Source: Flavobacteriaceae bacterium (GTDB lineage Bacteria; Bacteroidota; Bacteroidia; Flavobacteriales; Flavobacteriaceae). From it: a stretch of DNA of 64,000 nucleotides. Under the pieces are notes generated by a model that did no database searches, was not told where the DNA came from, and saw nothing but the letters and a program-made list of their open reading frames with translations. Position 1 is the stretch's first letter; the number at the start of each line of letters is the position of its first letter. Position numbers and translations under genes: made by a program. This document shows positions 46,532 through 58,192 of this stretch, piece after piece. The stretch is taken from the NCBI GenBank assembly GCA_002746415.1, contig NVXD01000005.1:1-64000 (forward strand), read 5' to 3'.

Positions 46532-47251
46532 TTATATTTTGGTGCAAACTACCTGATTATTAAATTCTAAGCTTACCATGTTGTATTTCCCCAAAGTTTC
46601 ATCCTTATTTGCTTTGGCATAAAACGCTTTAAAGTTGTTGAACTTTGCTTCTAATCCATCAACACTTCCTAAATTCACCGTGAAATTTTCCATTCGAAAT
46701 TTAAGTTGGTATTTATCATTGTCCACAACATGCATTCCTATTACATTCTTATGCAGAAAATCATCAGAATTGATATACTTTAAAATTGCAAATACATCTT
46801 CTAGACTCTTCCCTGTTACTTCTCCTGTTATTATAGGAACTCTAGCGGAATGATATTTGGACAACGGCATGCGTTTTCCTTCATCATCCACATAAAATTT
46901 TGTAATCCCCTCTACTCTTCCGATTGGTCGCCTTTGTACAATTTCGGACGTAAGCCTACCATCTATAGTAAGATACACTTGGGCACTTTTCACCATTTCA
47001 TTGGTCTCAATAACCATTTCAATAGTATTCAAAGCTAAATCTTCTTTAGCCAAGTTTTTAAGGCTTCCATAATTTTGTATTAACAATTTATCAACCGATT
47101 CATGTGTCAAATACAAATTCTCACTTCCAGAAAATTCCACCTTTAATCCGCTGACAATCTTACTGTTACTTCTTTTTCCTGAAAAAACGTAAAGTCCGGC
47201 CACTATTAGTAGCAGCATTATCATTTTAAAAATTCTCAAATTAAATTTCAT
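46532..47251 (-). CDS. ftsQ: Cell division protein FtsQ/DivIB
   Basis: The 239-residue protein has a short cytoplasmic start, one transmembrane helix (about residues 9-24) and a periplasmic POTRA-type domain (SKIVSGLKVEFSGSENLYLTHESV, VKSAQVYLTIDGRLTSEIVQRRPIGRVE). It bridges FtsB/FtsL and the divisome. The sequence is poorly conserved, so the call rests on shape and on position between murC and ftsA. The start overlaps the murC end by 11 bases. Confidence 0.9.
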   Translation of the reverse strand: MKFNLRIFKMIMLLLIVAGLYVFSGKRSNSKIVSGLKVEFSGSENLYLTHESVDKLLIQNYGSLKNLAKEDLALNTIEMVIETNEMVKSAQVYLTIDGRLTSEIVQRRPIGRVEGITKFYVDDEGKRMPLSKYHSARVPIITGEVTGKSLEDVFAILKYINSDDFLHKNVIGMHVVDNDKYQLKFRMENFTVNLGSVDGLEAKFNNFKAFYAKANKDETLGKYNMVSLEFNNQVVCTKI

Positions 47252-48593
47252 TTTCTAGTTCTCTTTTTATATGTGCGACTTCCAATCCAATATCGCCAGC
47301 TCCCATAGTAACCAACACCTCTGGGTTTTGCCTTTTTATTTCATCAATCAAATGTTCTTTTAGAATCAATTTTTTGTTTGAATTATTAATTTTATTTAAT
47401 AACCATTCAGATGTCACTCCTTTTATAGGCTTCTCTCTTGCGGGATAAATATCTAATAGTAGCACCTTATCAAACTTTGCCAAACTCAAGGCAAAATCTT
47501 CTACAAAATCCTTAGTTCTAGAGTATAAATGAGGTTGAAATACAGCCAATATTTCCTTATTTGGATGCATTTCTGATATCGCATCATAAATGGCATTTAT
47601 TTCCGTAGGGTGATGTGCATAATCATCTATAAAAACTAAATTATCTTCTTTAATTTTATATGAAAACCTACGTTGTACACCTTTAAAAGTTTCCAATGCC
47701 TTAGCAAGACGATTCAAAGGGGAACCTGCTTGAATCGCCATTGCAAAAGCCACTAAACCATTCAACAAATTGTGTTTTCCTGGTTTGTTAAACCTAACCT
47801 TTTTAAGGGTTATTTCTGGAGTTTCCAGATCAAAAATGTAGGCGCCATGTTCAATTTTTAAGTGTCGGATGCAATAATCAGAATCATCTTCTATTCCATA
47901 CGTTATACCATCTAAAGGCAATCCTTTTCTAACAAAAAGTTTTCCGTTGGGTTTTATTCTTTTCACAAAATCATTAAATGATTTTTTTAAGGCGTCAGAA
48001 CTGCCATATATATCCAAATGATCCGCATCCATGGACGTCACACAGGCAACATCAGGGGTCAGTCTTAGAAATGATCGATCAAATTCATCTGCCTCCACTA
48101 CTGAGTACTCAGTTCCTTCAAAAAGGAAATTGCTATTAAAATCCTCCGATATACCTCCTAAAAATGCGGTTAATGGTGTTCCCGTTTCTTTTAGTAAATG
48201 TGCCAGAATACTAGAGGTAGTTGTTTTACCATGAGTACCCGCTACTGCAAAGCAGAAGGTATCTTTTGTAATCATTCCTAAAACTTCCGATCGCTTTTTT
48301 ATTTCAAATCCATTTTCTGAAAAATGGCTAAGTTCTTCATGCTCTTCTGGTACTGCCGGAGTATATACTATCAATGTATGCTCAGGATTTTTATATGTTG
48401 AAGAAACCAATGCCCAATCATCTTCATAATGAATAGCAATACCCATGCTGGACAACTCCCTTGTTAACGGAGACTGGGTCTTATCATATCCCGCTACATT
48501 CTTCTCAATCAACTTAAAATATTTGGCCAAAGCAGACATACCTATACCTCCTATTCCAATAAAGTAGACGTTATGTATGTCTTTTAAGTCCAT
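47241..48593 (-). CDS. murC: UDP-N-acetylmuramate--L-alanine ligase
   Basis: The 450-residue Mur ligase adds L-Ala to UDP-MurNAc. Motifs are [17 protein letters not shown] (UDP-binding Rossmann), the ATP site [33 protein letters not shown]-like [13 protein letters not shown], and [12 protein letters not shown]. Length matches the family. It overlaps murG by 10 bases and ftsQ by 11, giving tight translational coupling. Confidence 0.97.
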   Translation of the reverse strand: MDLKDIHNVYFIGIGGIGMSALAKYFKLIEKNVAGYDKTQSPLTRELSSMGIAIHYEDDWALVSSTYKNPEHTLIVYTPAVPEEHEELSHFSENGFEIKKRSEVLGMITKDTFCFAVAGTHGKTTTSSILAHLLKETGTPLTAFLGGISEDFNSNFLFEGTEYSVVEADEFDRSFLRLTPDVACVTSMDADHLDIYGSSDALKKSFNDFVKRIKPNGKLFVRKGLPLDGITYGIEDDSDYCIRHLKIEHGAYIFDLETPEITLKKVRFNKPGKHNLLNGLVAFAMAIQAGSPLNRLAKALETFKGVQRRFSYKIKEDNLVFIDDYAHHPTEINAIYDAISEMHPNKEILAVFQPHLYSRTKDFVEDFALSLAKFDKVLLLDIYPAREKPIKGVTSEWLLNKINNSNKKLILKEHLIDEIKRQNPEVLVTMGAGDIGLEVAHIKRELENEI

Positions 48594-49681
48594 TCTTTTT
48601 TTAATAATTTTTCTATCTGATCCACAATATGCTTTGTAGCATTTGGCATGGCCAAACCTTTAATATTACCAGCCAATTCTTCTTGTTTATTTTTTGAAAC
48701 ATATAAATTTGAAAACATGTCGTTAAAGTTTTCATCCAAATCTTTCTCTCGTATCATTAAGGCCGCATTTCTAGTGGCCAGTGCTTCTGCATTTTTTGTT
48801 TGATGGTCTTCTGCTACGTTTGGTGATGGGATAAAAATGGCTGGTTTCCCAACAATACACAATTCAGAAACCGATCCTGCACCCGCCCTAGAAATAATAA
48901 TATCAGCAGCCGAGTATGCAAAATCCATTCTATTTAAAAAAGACAAAACTTTAATTGAATCTGAATTGTACTTTTTATACGCATCATAATACAGCTTCCC
49001 GCATTGCCATATAATTTGCATCTCAAAATTTTTAAAAAATTCTAATTTTTGTTCTATTAATTGATTCACTCTTCTAGCCCCCAAACTTCCTCCTAAAACC
49101 AACAATGTAGTTTTGCTTGTTTCCAAACCAAAGAACTCAATAGCTTCTTCACTATTTCCATTTTTCAACAAATCTGACCTCACAGGGTTTCCTGTTTTTA
49201 CAATTTTATCTGATGGAAAAAAACGTTCCATACCATCGTAGGCAACGCAGATTTTTTGGGCTTTCTTGGCCAATAGTTTATTGGTTATCCCCGCAAAAGA
49301 ATTTTGTTCCTGCAACACACAAGGGATACTTTTATGCGAAGCCATTTTTAAAAGCGGTCCACTAGCAAATCCCCCTGTGCCAATTACGACATGCGGTTTA
49401 AATTTTGCTACAATGCTTCTTGCTTTCATTAAACTACTTATCAATTTTATTGGAAACATTGCATTTTTAAGGGTTAGTTTCCTTTGCAACCCACTGATCC
49501 ATAATCCTACAATTTCATATCCTGCTTCTGGCACTTTTTCCATTTCCATTCTATCCTTAGCACCTACAAATAAAAACTCCGCCTTAGGATATCTTTCTTT
49601 CAACTCATTTGCAATGGCAATGGCCGGATAAATATGTCCGCCAGTACCTCCTCCAGAGAGTATGAATCTATAATTGTCCAC
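48584..49681 (-). CDS. murG: MurG: lipid II-forming N-acetylglucosamine transferase
   Basis: The 365-residue GT28 enzyme joins GlcNAc to lipid I to give lipid II on the inner membrane. It shows [88 protein letters not shown], all typical. It overlaps ftsW by 14 bases and murC by 10. Confidence 0.97.
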   Translation of the reverse strand: MDNYRFILSGGGTGGHIYPAIAIANELKERYPKAEFLFVGAKDRMEMEKVPEAGYEIVGLWISGLQRKLTLKNAMFPIKLISSLMKARSIVAKFKPHVVIGTGGFASGPLLKMASHKSIPCVLQEQNSFAGITNKLLAKKAQKICVAYDGMERFFPSDKIVKTGNPVRSDLLKNGNSEEAIEFFGLETSKTTLLVLGGSLGARRVNQLIEQKLEFFKNFEMQIIWQCGKLYYDAYKKYNSDSIKVLSFLNRMDFAYSAADIIISRAGAGSVSELCIVGKPAIFIPSPNVAEDHQTKNAEALATRNAALMIREKDLDENFNDMFSNLYVSKNKQEELAGNIKGLAMPNATKHIVDQIEKLLKKEWT

Positions 49682-50867
49682 TCAAAACTTCTAAAGGGTT
49701 ATTCTCATCCATCTCCATACTTTCAATTTCTGAAGATGTTCTTTTAACACTTGCACTTAAAACAACGCCTATAGCCAAGCAAGTCATCCAAATGGAAGTT
49801 CCCCCGCTACTAATAAGCGGAAGTGTTTGCCCTGTAACAGGAAACAGCTCAACCGCAACGGCCATATTAATAAATGCTTGAAAGACAATGGGGAGACCAA
49901 CACCTACTACCAACAACTTACCGAAAATGGTTTGGTTGCCATTGGCCACTACGACAATTCTAAACAACAACAACAAATAGAAAAACATAAGTGCAAATCC
50001 CCCAATTAATCCATATTCTTCAACTATAATAGCATAAATAAAATCTGATGAACTTTGTGGCAATGAATTTTTCATCACACTTTTACCAGCTCCATTACCA
50101 AAAACACCCCCTCTAGCTATAGCCATTTTGGCCTTTTCTATCTGGTAATCGGATTCTGTATCTTCTGGGTTCCAAAAACTTTCTATTCTACTCATCCAGG
50201 TATCCACTCGGTTTGGAAACAAATCCGGAACTGCCTTTGCCGTTAAGACAAACATAGCAAGTCCTAATAACCCAATACCTAGAATCCCAAATAAATATTT
50301 CGTTGGATACCCTCCCAAAAAACACAGCACCATAACCATAAAAAAGATAATGGCGGCAGTAGATAGATTAGCAGGCAAAATCAACATCACTATTAAAAAA
50401 ACTGGAGCCCATAAAGGCAAAATACTTTCTGTGAACGTAGTGTTCTTATCTTTAATTTTTGTCAGGTACCTAGCTACATAAGCCATTAAAACTACTGCTG
50501 CTAATGTGGATGTTTGAAACGTAAAGCCTACCAATGGCAACCGTATCCAACGACTGGCATTAGCACCTCCAATTGTAGTTCCTTGTGCCAAGGTATAGAC
50601 CAATAACAACAATACAATGGGCATTGCTATTAGAGATAGTCCTTTAAAAAAATGCGTGGGTATCCTATGAATTCCATAAATTATCCCAAAACCTAAAACC
50701 AACAACAGACCATGTTTTACTAAATGACCAATTGTTGTACCATTGCCCACTACATAAACCAAATTACTACTGGCACTATAGACTGGCAAAAATGAAAATA
50801 AGGCCAATAGGGCAACTACACCCCAAATAGCTTTATCTCCTTCTATATTTTTTAAAAAATTTCTCAC
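49668..50867 (-). CDS. ftsW: FtsW/RodA/SpoVE family glycosyltransferase
   Basis: The 399-residue SEDS protein has about ten transmembrane segments and polymerises septal peptidoglycan with its partner PBP (FtsI, same cluster). It holds [55 protein letters not shown] (signature of the family) and [12 protein letters not shown]. Located between murD and murG, so it is FtsW rather than RodA. Confidence 0.95.
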   Translation of the reverse strand: MRNFLKNIEGDKAIWGVVALLALFSFLPVYSASSNLVYVVGNGTTIGHLVKHGLLLVLGFGIIYGIHRIPTHFFKGLSLIAMPIVLLLLVYTLAQGTTIGGANASRWIRLPLVGFTFQTSTLAAVVLMAYVARYLTKIKDKNTTFTESILPLWAPVFLIVMLILPANLSTAAIIFFMVMVLCFLGGYPTKYLFGILGIGLLGLAMFVLTAKAVPDLFPNRVDTWMSRIESFWNPEDTESDYQIEKAKMAIARGGVFGNGAGKSVMKNSLPQSSSDFIYAIIVEEYGLIGGFALMFFYLLLLFRIVVVANGNQTIFGKLLVVGVGLPIVFQAFINMAVAVELFPVTGQTLPLISSGGTSIWMTCLAIGVVLSASVKRTSSEIESMEMDENNPLEVLSGQL

Positions 50868-50873
50868 CTTTTC

Positions 50874-52208
50874 TTATAAAACTTTTATAGCTTCCTTAAA
50901 TTGGTTTCCTCTATCCTCATAATTATCAAAAAGATCAAAACTGGCACATGCTGGTGACAACAACACCGTATCTCCTCTTTCTGCTATTTTATAAGCCACT
51001 TTCACCGCTTCTTCCATTGCAAAGGTTTCCACCATTAAATCCACCACATTCCCAAAAACATCAATAATTTTGGAATTATCCTCACCTAAACAAATAATTG
51101 CTTTTACCTTTTCACGTACCAAAGGCATCAATTCCATATACTCATTCCCCTTGTCAACACCACCAACAATCCATACTGTTGGTGTGCTCATACTATCCAA
51201 GGCATAATATGTGGCATTTACGTTTGTTGCCTTTGAATCATTAATGTATTGCACATGATGTATTTTCAATACTTTTTCTAAACGGTGGGCAGCGCCTTGA
51301 AAATTTTGAATACTCTCCCTGATAATTTTTTTTCTAATACCCACCAAGGTTGCAGCAGTAGACGCTGCCATTGTATTTTTAAGATTGTGTTTCCCTTCTA
51401 AAGCTAATTTTTCCGTTGTCATCATCATAATGTTATCCTGTATCTTTATTCTTATTTTATTATTCATTAAACATGCACCCTCTTCAATTTCTTTCTCAAT
51501 TGAAAAAGGCAATAGTTTGGGTTTAATTGGATGTTCATGTAACCATTTCACTACTACTTTATCATCTGCATCATAGATGAGATAATCATTACTGTCTTGA
51601 TTTTTTGTTATCAAAAATTTGGAAGCGATATAGTTTTCAAACGTATCATTATACCGGTCCAAATGATCTGGCGTAATGTTAGTTATGATGGCTATATGTG
51701 GCTTAAAAGCAGCAATGCCATCCAATTGAAAACTACTAATTTCCAAAACATAGAAATCAAAATCATTCTCAGCGACCATTTTCGCATAACTATCACCAAT
51801 ATTACCCGCCATACCAACATTGATACCAGCTGCTTTTAAAATATGGTTTGTCAACATGGTGGTAGTGGTCTTTCCATTGCTTCCTGTAATTCCTATAATA
51901 GTTGCATCTGTATAAGTGGATGCAAATTCTATTTCAGAAACTACCGGAATTTCTTTTTCCACAACCTTTTTAACCAAAGCAATGGTATCTGGTATACCAG
52001 GGCTTTTCATTACTACATCAGCATTTAATATTTTCTCTTCGCTATGCTGCTGCTCTTCCCAATTAATCCCAAAATGTTTAAGAACTTTTTTATACTTCTC
52101 TTTTATTTTTCCTTTATCGGAAACAAAAACTTCGTATCCTTTCTTTTGCCCTAAAATTGCAGTACCTACTCCACTTTCACCACCACCTAATACAACTAGA
52201 CGAGCCAT
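50874..52208 (-). CDS. murD: UDP-N-acetylmuramoyl-L-alanine--D-glutamate ligase
   Basis: The 444-residue ligase adds D-Glu to UDP-MurNAc-L-Ala. Motifs are RLVVLGGGESGVGTAILG, the ATP site IIGITGSNGKTTTTML, ITPDHLDRYNDTFENYI, YINDSKATNVNATYYAL and LLSPACASFDLFDNYEDRG. It follows mraY with no gap and lies 6 bases before ftsW. Confidence 0.97.
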   Translation of the reverse strand: MARLVVLGGGESGVGTAILGQKKGYEVFVSDKGKIKEKYKKVLKHFGINWEEQQHSEEKILNADVVMKSPGIPDTIALVKKVVEKEIPVVSEIEFASTYTDATIIGITGSNGKTTTTMLTNHILKAAGINVGMAGNIGDSYAKMVAENDFDFYVLEISSFQLDGIAAFKPHIAIITNITPDHLDRYNDTFENYIASKFLITKNQDSNDYLIYDADDKVVVKWLHEHPIKPKLLPFSIEKEIEEGACLMNNKIRIKIQDNIMMMTTEKLALEGKHNLKNTMAASTAATLVGIRKKIIRESIQNFQGAAHRLEKVLKIHHVQYINDSKATNVNATYYALDSMSTPTVWIVGGVDKGNEYMELMPLVREKVKAIICLGEDNSKIIDVFGNVVDLMVETFAMEEAVKVAYKIAERGDTVLLSPACASFDLFDNYEDRGNQFKEAIKVL

Positions 52209-53432
52209 TTACCGCACTTTTAATGTCACAAATGTTATAATTGCCAATAGTATGCCTGTAATCCAAAACCGGACTACTATCTTACTCTCGTGATATCCTT
52301 TTTTCTGATAATGATGGTGCAAGGGTGCCATTAAAAAAATACGCTTCCCTTCTCCAGACCTACTTTTGGTGTACTTAAAATACCCCACCTGTAACATCAC
52401 TGAAATTGACTCAGCAAAAAATATCCCGCACAGCAAAGGAATAAGCAACTCTTTTCTTATGATAATGGCAATAACGGCTATAATACCACCAATAGTTAAA
52501 CTACCAGTATCTCCCATGAATACTTGAGCAGGAAAAGCATTGTACCATAAAAACCCAACCAATGCTCCAGCAAATGCTGCTATGAACACCACTAACTCGC
52601 CAGCCATAGGGATATAGAAAATATCCAAATAATCAGAGAAAACAATATGTCCCGATACCCAAGCAAAAATGCCCAATGTAAGCGCTATAATTGCAGATGT
52701 TCCTGCTGCCAGACCATCTATTCCATCGGTAAGATTAGCTCCATTGGAAACAGCGGTAACTATAAGGATTACGATAGGAATAAAAATCATCCAAGCATAT
52801 TTTTCAAAGCCATCACCAGCCCAAGAAATCAAGTCGGCATAATCAAACTCATTATCCTTAAAAAAAGGAACTGTTGTTTTTGTGGATTTCACTTCTTTCC
52901 CAAGCACTTCAACAACTGTAAACTGTTCGGTTATTTTAGTCCCATCCTTTTCTTTCATTGTGACTTCTGGATGCAGGTAAAGGGTAGCGCCCACCATTAA
53001 ACCTAATACAACCTGACCCATTATTTTAAACCTTCCTTTGAGCCCTTGTTTATTTTTTTTGAATATTTTTATGTAATCATCTATGAAACCAATAATCCCC
53101 ATCCAAATGGTAGTTACTATTAATAACATGATATAGATATTGTCTAACCATCTTGAAAACAAGAAAACAGGAATCAATGTGGCCACTATAATAATCAACC
53201 CGCCCATGGTAGGTGTACCTGCTTTTTGTTTTTGACCATCCAAGCCAAGATCCCTAACGGTTTCCCCTATTTGTTTACGTCTTAAAAAAAGAATGATTTT
53301 CTTACCAAATACAGTCGCTATGATTAAAGACAGCAATACCGACATTGCAGCACGAAACGTTTGAAACTGAAAAAGACCAGCTCCAGGAAGTTGGTATTGT
53401 TTTTCCAAATAATCAAATAAGTAATACAACAT
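52209..53432 (-). CDS. mraY: Phospho-N-acetylmuramoyl-pentapeptide transferase
   Basis: The 407-residue membrane enzyme makes lipid I from UDP-MurNAc-pentapeptide and undecaprenyl phosphate. It shows [43 protein letters not shown] and [21 protein letters not shown]. It is about 45 residues longer than E. coli MraY because of a hydrophilic insert ([17 protein letters not shown] to about DNEFDYADL), as in other Bacteroidetes. Note that no murF lies between it and murE. Confidence 0.97.
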   Translation of the reverse strand: MLYYLFDYLEKQYQLPGAGLFQFQTFRAAMSVLLSLIIATVFGKKIILFLRRKQIGETVRDLGLDGQKQKAGTPTMGGLIIIVATLIPVFLFSRWLDNIYIMLLIVTTIWMGIIGFIDDYIKIFKKNKQGLKGRFKIMGQVVLGLMVGATLYLHPEVTMKEKDGTKITEQFTVVEVLGKEVKSTKTTVPFFKDNEFDYADLISWAGDGFEKYAWMIFIPIVILIVTAVSNGANLTDGIDGLAAGTSAIIALTLGIFAWVSGHIVFSDYLDIFYIPMAGELVVFIAAFAGALVGFLWYNAFPAQVFMGDTGSLTIGGIIAVIAIIIRKELLIPLLCGIFFAESISVMLQVGYFKYTKSRSGEGKRIFLMAPLHHHYQKKGYHESKIVVRFWITGILLAIITFVTLKVR

Positions 53433-53451
53433 AGTTTTAAACCAGTTAAGG

Positions 53452-54915
53452 CTATTTATTTAAGCTTGTCAATAATTCTTTTACAATTTTAAAATCATCA
53501 AAATCCTTTCTTTCCCCATTGGTTTCTTGATAGGTTTCATGACCTTTCCCAGCAACCAGTATAATATCATTCCCCATCGCCAATTGACAAGCCGTTTTAA
53601 TGGCCTGCTCACGATTTTCTATAGAAAGTATTTTTTTTACATTTTGAGGGGCAACACCTGTTTCCATTTCTGAAATAATAACTGCGGCAGATTCTGTACG
53701 AGGGTTATCTGATGTAAATATTGCCTTATTGCTCATTTCTGAAGCGATATGACCCATTACCGGACGCTTAGACTTATCTCTGTCACCACCACACCCCACT
53801 ACGGTGATAACATTTTCATTTCCAGTCCTCAATGCATTGATAGTATCAAGTACATTTTTTAGCGCATCCGGCGTATGGGCATAATCAACAATTGCCGTAA
53901 TCTTTTCTTTTGATATAAAATATTGAAACCTTCCATCTACATTTTCCAACTCGCTCAACAGTCGAAGTATTTCCATCTTTTTCAAACCCAACAAGTCTGC
54001 TGTAGCATAAATTGCCAAAACATTATAAGCATTGAATTCACCAATAAGTTTGGACCATACTTCATTTTCAGCAATCTTTAACAATTGCCCATCAAGTTGG
54101 TTTTCCAAAACCTGTGCCCTATAATCGGCAAACGTTTTAAGTGCATAAGTGCATTTCTTGGCTTTGGTATTTTGGAGCATTACCAATCCATTTTTATCAT
54201 CAATATTAGTAAGTGCAAATGCTTTTTTACTTAGGTTATCAAAAAGTGTTTTTTTAGTATCCCTATATTCAGCAAAAGTTGCATGATAATCTAAATGGTC
54301 ATGAGATAGGTTCGTGAATATGGCCCCTTCAAATACCAATCCTTCGGTTCTTTTTTGATGAATGCCATGGGAGCTAACTTCCATAAAACAAAACTCGACA
54401 CCTTCATCATTCATTAGGCTCAAATACTTGTTGATAACCAATGCATCTGGTGTGGTATGGGAGGTTGTATATTCGCTCTCATTTACCATAATTTTTATGG
54501 TGGATAGCAACCCTACTTTATAACCTGCTTTTTTGAATAATTGATACAGGAGACTACTGACTGTAGTTTTACCGTTAGTACCTGTCACCCCCACCAACTT
54601 TAAATTCTTTGACGGATTACCATAATAATTTGAAGCCATTATCGCTAATGCCCGAGCACCATTATCTACCTCAACATAAGTAACCCCATTGACTAAATTA
54701 TCAGGATATTTTTCACAAATAATTACCTTAGCTCCTAAATCTAACGCCTTTCTAATATACGTATGCCCATCCGCAACAGTACCTTTCACAGCTATAAAGA
54801 CATCATCCATTTCCACTTTTCTAGAATCAAAATGAATGGTGTTTACCATAGTATTTGTAGTTCCACTTACCGCAGAAATACTAACCCCATACAATATGTC
54901 CTTAAGTAACGTCAT
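53452..54915 (-). CDS. murE: UDP-N-acetylmuramoyl-L-alanyl-D-glutamate--2,6-diaminopimelate ligase
   Basis: The 487-residue Mur ligase adds the third residue. Motifs are [16 protein letters not shown], the ATP site [38 protein letters not shown] and [12 protein letters not shown]. The specificity segment reads TSDNPRTE (DNPR), diagnostic for meso-diaminopimelate. It overlaps ftsI by 4 bases (ATGA). Confidence 0.97.
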   Translation of the reverse strand: MTLLKDILYGVSISAVSGTTNTMVNTIHFDSRKVEMDDVFIAVKGTVADGHTYIRKALDLGAKVIICEKYPDNLVNGVTYVEVDNGARALAIMASNYYGNPSKNLKLVGVTGTNGKTTVSSLLYQLFKKAGYKVGLLSTIKIMVNESEYTTSHTTPDALVINKYLSLMNDEGVEFCFMEVSSHGIHQKRTEGLVFEGAIFTNLSHDHLDYHATFAEYRDTKKTLFDNLSKKAFALTNIDDKNGLVMLQNTKAKKCTYALKTFADYRAQVLENQLDGQLLKIAENEVWSKLIGEFNAYNVLAIYATADLLGLKKMEILRLLSELENVDGRFQYFISKEKITAIVDYAHTPDALKNVLDTINALRTGNENVITVVGCGGDRDKSKRPVMGHIASEMSNKAIFTSDNPRTESAAVIISEMETGVAPQNVKKILSIENREQAIKTACQLAMGNDIILVAGKGHETYQETNGERKDFDDFKIVKELLTSLNK

Positions 54916-56918
54916 GAAAGTTTTAATATAATTTTTTCGACTTTTTTTAAATCTGTACCTTGTGAAATGGACTGTCCTTTTACTTTTCCATTCCCATTTA
55001 CCTCTACCTTCAAACCTAAATTTTCTAGAATTGAAATAGCATCCATACCGCTCATTCCCAAAACATTAGGAACTTTGCTGTATTTTTTCTGAGCTTCGGT
55101 ATAATACCTCTGATATTTTAAATTTAGAACGCTGTTTTCAGATGCTAATAATTCTACCTCATCTGTTTTAGGAGAAGTTGCATAAATTTTTTGTGCAATG
55201 GATTTAAACACAGGACCTGACACATCTGCCCCATAATAACCAACACTTTTATCAGGCTCATGTATCACCACAATACAAGAATACTTTGGGTTCTTTGCTG
55301 GAAAATAACCAGCAAAAGTTGAAATGTATTTTAGCACATCTGGGTCTTTGGAAACATAATTTTTTTGAGTGGTCCCTGTCTTACCAGCCATGGAAAAATT
55401 CTCAGTGTACAATCCGTGACCAGTACCATGTTTCTTTTCAACAACGTTTTCCAAAAGCCGCTTTACCTTGGCTATTGTTTCTTTAGAACAAATTGATGGG
55501 TTAATGACTTCCTTATCAAAGTGAAGTATCGTTTTGTTCCATTCTTTTACCTCTTTAATCAGCCTTGGTCTTACCATCTCACCATCATTGGCAATTGCAT
55601 TATAAAAAGCAAGTGTCTGCATAGGTGTTAATGAAACTTCATACCCATAAGACATCCAAGCCAATGAAATACCCGACCATCCTTTGTCTCCAGGATAACG
55701 AATTACAGGCTTACCTTCACCCTTAATAGGCAGTTCCAATTCTTTATGTAATCCCATACTCATTAAGCGGTTTACATATTTCTCTGGAGTCTCTTTATAG
55801 TTATTATGAATCATTTTTGCAAAAGCCGTATTAGAAGACAATTCAAAAGCTTTTGCAACAGAAATTTTTCCATACCCTCCAGGTTTTGAATCCCTTACAG
55901 TTCTATCATACAATTTCCAACGTCCTTTTTCAGTATCAATTACTGTGCTAGTATCCAATACTTTATCTTCTAAAGCGGCCACCAGGGACATTAGCTTAAA
56001 AGTTGAACCGGGTTCATGCGATTCTCCAACTGCATAATTTAATCGTTCATAATATTTACCTTCAGATGTTCTTCCAAGATTAGAGATTGCTTTTACTTCC
56101 CCTGTTTTGGTTTCCATGACAATTACGCAACCATGATCCGCTTTATAATACTCTAATTGTTTCAATAACGCATGATGAGCAATATCCTGAATGTTAATAT
56201 TGATAGTGGAAACCACATCATAACCATCCCTTGGCTCAATTATATTATCCATCCCTATAGGCTTCCATTGTCCCTTGGCTATTTTTTGCTTTAGACGTTT
56301 CCCTTCCGTACCTCTTAAATATTGACCAAAGGCGCCTTCCAGACCAACTCTAGTATAATATCCGTTGTCATCCACACGTTCATAACCCACACTGCGTTCT
56401 GCAATTTTTCCTAAAGGGTGTTCACGAACGATTTTCTGTTCTGCAATAAAACCACCCCTATTTGGCCCTTTCTTAAAAAGCGGAAAAGCTTTCACCTTTT
56501 TATAATCAGAATAATCAAGGTTTCTTACTATCAAAGCATATCTGTTCTTAGAGGCTTTTGCCTTTCTCAGCAATTTCTCATAATGTGATGAAGGGACATT
56601 CAACAGCTGGGAAAGCTCATCTGACAATGCTTTTATATGCTCCTCAAAAACAGCATCCTTAACAGTTACAGCATCGAAACGAATTGTATACCTAGACACA
56701 GATGTTGCCAATAAGCTACCATCATCAGAATACAAGTTTCCCCTACTAGGTTCTATGGTAAACATTCTTTCCGTATTTCGAAGCGCCAGTTCTTTGTACT
56801 CATCACCATGAACCAATTGAATGTTCACCATTTTAAATGCAACAGCAGCGGCAAAGACAAAAAGACATCCTGCCACTATATACAATCTGGATAATATGTT
56901 TTTTTCTGTTACGGCCAC
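54912..56918 (-). CDS. ftsI: Penicillin-binding transpeptidase FtsI with PASTA domain
   Basis: The 668-residue class B PBP cross-links septal peptidoglycan. It has one N-terminal transmembrane helix (about 11-28), a pedestal domain, and transpeptidase motifs SxxK (STFK in GESHEPGSTFKLM, about 300), SxN (SSNTAF) and KTG (MAGKTGTTQKN). The last 60 residues form one PASTA domain (VPNVLGMSGMDAISILENLGLKVE), unlike E. coli FtsI but usual in this phylum. It overlaps ftsL by one base. Confidence 0.95.
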   Translation of the reverse strand: MAVTEKNILSRLYIVAGCLFVFAAAVAFKMVNIQLVHGDEYKELALRNTERMFTIEPSRGNLYSDDGSLLATSVSRYTIRFDAVTVKDAVFEEHIKALSDELSQLLNVPSSHYEKLLRKAKASKNRYALIVRNLDYSDYKKVKAFPLFKKGPNRGGFIAEQKIVREHPLGKIAERSVGYERVDDNGYYTRVGLEGAFGQYLRGTEGKRLKQKIAKGQWKPIGMDNIIEPRDGYDVVSTININIQDIAHHALLKQLEYYKADHGCVIVMETKTGEVKAISNLGRTSEGKYYERLNYAVGESHEPGSTFKLMSLVAALEDKVLDTSTVIDTEKGRWKLYDRTVRDSKPGGYGKISVAKAFELSSNTAFAKMIHNNYKETPEKYVNRLMSMGLHKELELPIKGEGKPVIRYPGDKGWSGISLAWMSYGYEVSLTPMQTLAFYNAIANDGEMVRPRLIKEVKEWNKTILHFDKEVINPSICSKETIAKVKRLLENVVEKKHGTGHGLYTENFSMAGKTGTTQKNYVSKDPDVLKYISTFAGYFPAKNPKYSCIVVIHEPDKSVGYYGADVSGPVFKSIAQKIYATSPKTDEVELLASENSVLNLKYQRYYTEAQKKYSKVPNVLGMSGMDAISILENLGLKVEVNGNGKVKGQSISQGTDLKKVEKIILKLS

Positions 56919-57244
56919 TATTCCTCTGTTGACTTAACTTTAATTTTTTTAGGTGGTGTTTCAGATGGATACAATCCTTCCGTTTCTACCACTTGTACAA
57001 TTTGAGATTCTAATTTTAATCGCTGCACATCTCCCCGCATGTCCACAAACTCACTGCGCAATTCTTTCACCTCTTCATTTAATGCTGCTATATGATGTAC
57101 TTTTCTATCTGCACTATGGGAGCTTGCAATCATAACTGTTGCTAAAAAAGAAGCAAAAATGATGAATAACCAATTTTTGGGCGCATCTCCACTTATTAAA
57201 AACTTTCCTTTTAATATGTCTAATAATCCCTTTTTCATTTCCAT
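56918..57244 (-). CDS. ftsL: FtsL-like cell division protein
   Basis: The 108-residue protein has a cytoplasmic start (MEMKKGLLDILKGKFLISGD), one transmembrane helix (about 21-37, NWLFIIFASFLATVMIA) and a periplasmic coiled coil (VHHIAALNEEVKELRSEFVDMRGDVQRLKLES). It sits exactly where ftsL lies in dcw clusters, between rsmH and ftsI. Homologues are sometimes mislabelled as a methyltransferase. The ATG at 57244 is chosen; 57238 is nearly as good, and a GTG at 57286 is less likely. Confidence 0.85.
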   Translation of the reverse strand: MEMKKGLLDILKGKFLISGDAPKNWLFIIFASFLATVMIASSHSADRKVHHIAALNEEVKELRSEFVDMRGDVQRLKLESQIVQVVETEGLYPSETPPKKIKVKSTEE

Positions 57245-57289
57245 TTGGTTATTCTTTAAATTCCTGAAACAAAGGCATAACAACACTTG

Positions 57290-58192
57290 TTAATGACTAA
57301 TCCTTTCTGCTATTCTAAGTTTAGCGCTACGCGCCCTGTTATTCTTTTTTATCTCTTCTTTAGACGGAACAATTAATCTGCCTACTTTTTTAAAGGGAAC
57401 ACTAATGTTTCCATAAAAATCCTTTTCAGCCTCACCCTCAAACTGTCCTTCCCTTATAAACCTTTTTACCAACCTATCTTCTAAAGAGTGATAACTCAAT
57501 ACACTAATTCTTCCGCCTTCATTCAATAACTTGGAGGTCTGTAACAAAAACTCTTTAATCACCTGTATCTCTTGGTTCACCTCAATGCGAATGGCTTGAT
57601 ATATTTGTGCCAAAATTTTACGCTCCTTGAAATTGGGTAAAAACCGTTGTAATACTTTCTTTAATTCTTCTGTTGTTTTTATTGGCATTTCTTCCCGTTG
57701 CTCAACTATGGTTTTTGCAAGAGCATTGGCATTTCTCAAATCACCATATTCAAAAAATACTTTCCTCAGAGCCTCATATGAATAGGTGTTGACAATTTCA
57801 TAAGCAGACACACTATTCTTCTTACTCATTCGCATATCCAAATTAGCATCAAAACGAGTAGAAAATCCACGTTCCGCCTTATCAAATTGATGTGAAGAAA
57901 CCCCAAAATCTGCCAGAATTCCATCTATTTCCCGAATGCCATAGAACTTTAAAAACTGTGTGATGTACCTAAAATTCTCATTAATCAGTGTAAATCTTTC
58001 ATCATTCAATGCATTCTTCATTGCATCCTCATCCTGATCAAAAGCGTATAGTTTTCCATCACTTCCCAGTCTTTTCAATATTTCTTTGGAATGCCCTCCT
58101 CCTCCAAAGGTCACATCTACATACACTCCGTCTTTTTTTATATTCAGACCGTCAACGGTTTCTTTTAGTAATACTGGGCTATGGTAATTCAT
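57290..58192 (-). CDS. rsmH: 16S rRNA (cytosine-N4) methyltransferase
   Basis: The 300-residue SAM enzyme methylates C1402 of 16S rRNA. It begins MNYHSPVLLKETVDGLNI and has VDVTFGGGGHSKEIL, LADFGVSSHQFDKAERGFSTRFDANLDMRM, YGDLRNANALAKTIV and SVLSYHSLEDRLVKRFI. Longer upstream starts run inside mraZ; the ATG at 58192 overlaps the mraZ end by 14 bases, as in many dcw clusters. Confidence 0.97.
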   Translation of the reverse strand: MNYHSPVLLKETVDGLNIKKDGVYVDVTFGGGGHSKEILKRLGSDGKLYAFDQDEDAMKNALNDERFTLINENFRYITQFLKFYGIREIDGILADFGVSSHQFDKAERGFSTRFDANLDMRMSKKNSVSAYEIVNTYSYEALRKVFFEYGDLRNANALAKTIVEQREEMPIKTTEELKKVLQRFLPNFKERKILAQIYQAIRIEVNQEIQVIKEFLLQTSKLLNEGGRISVLSYHSLEDRLVKRFIREGQFEGEAEKDFYGNISVPFKKVGRLIVPSKEEIKKNNRARSAKLRIAERISH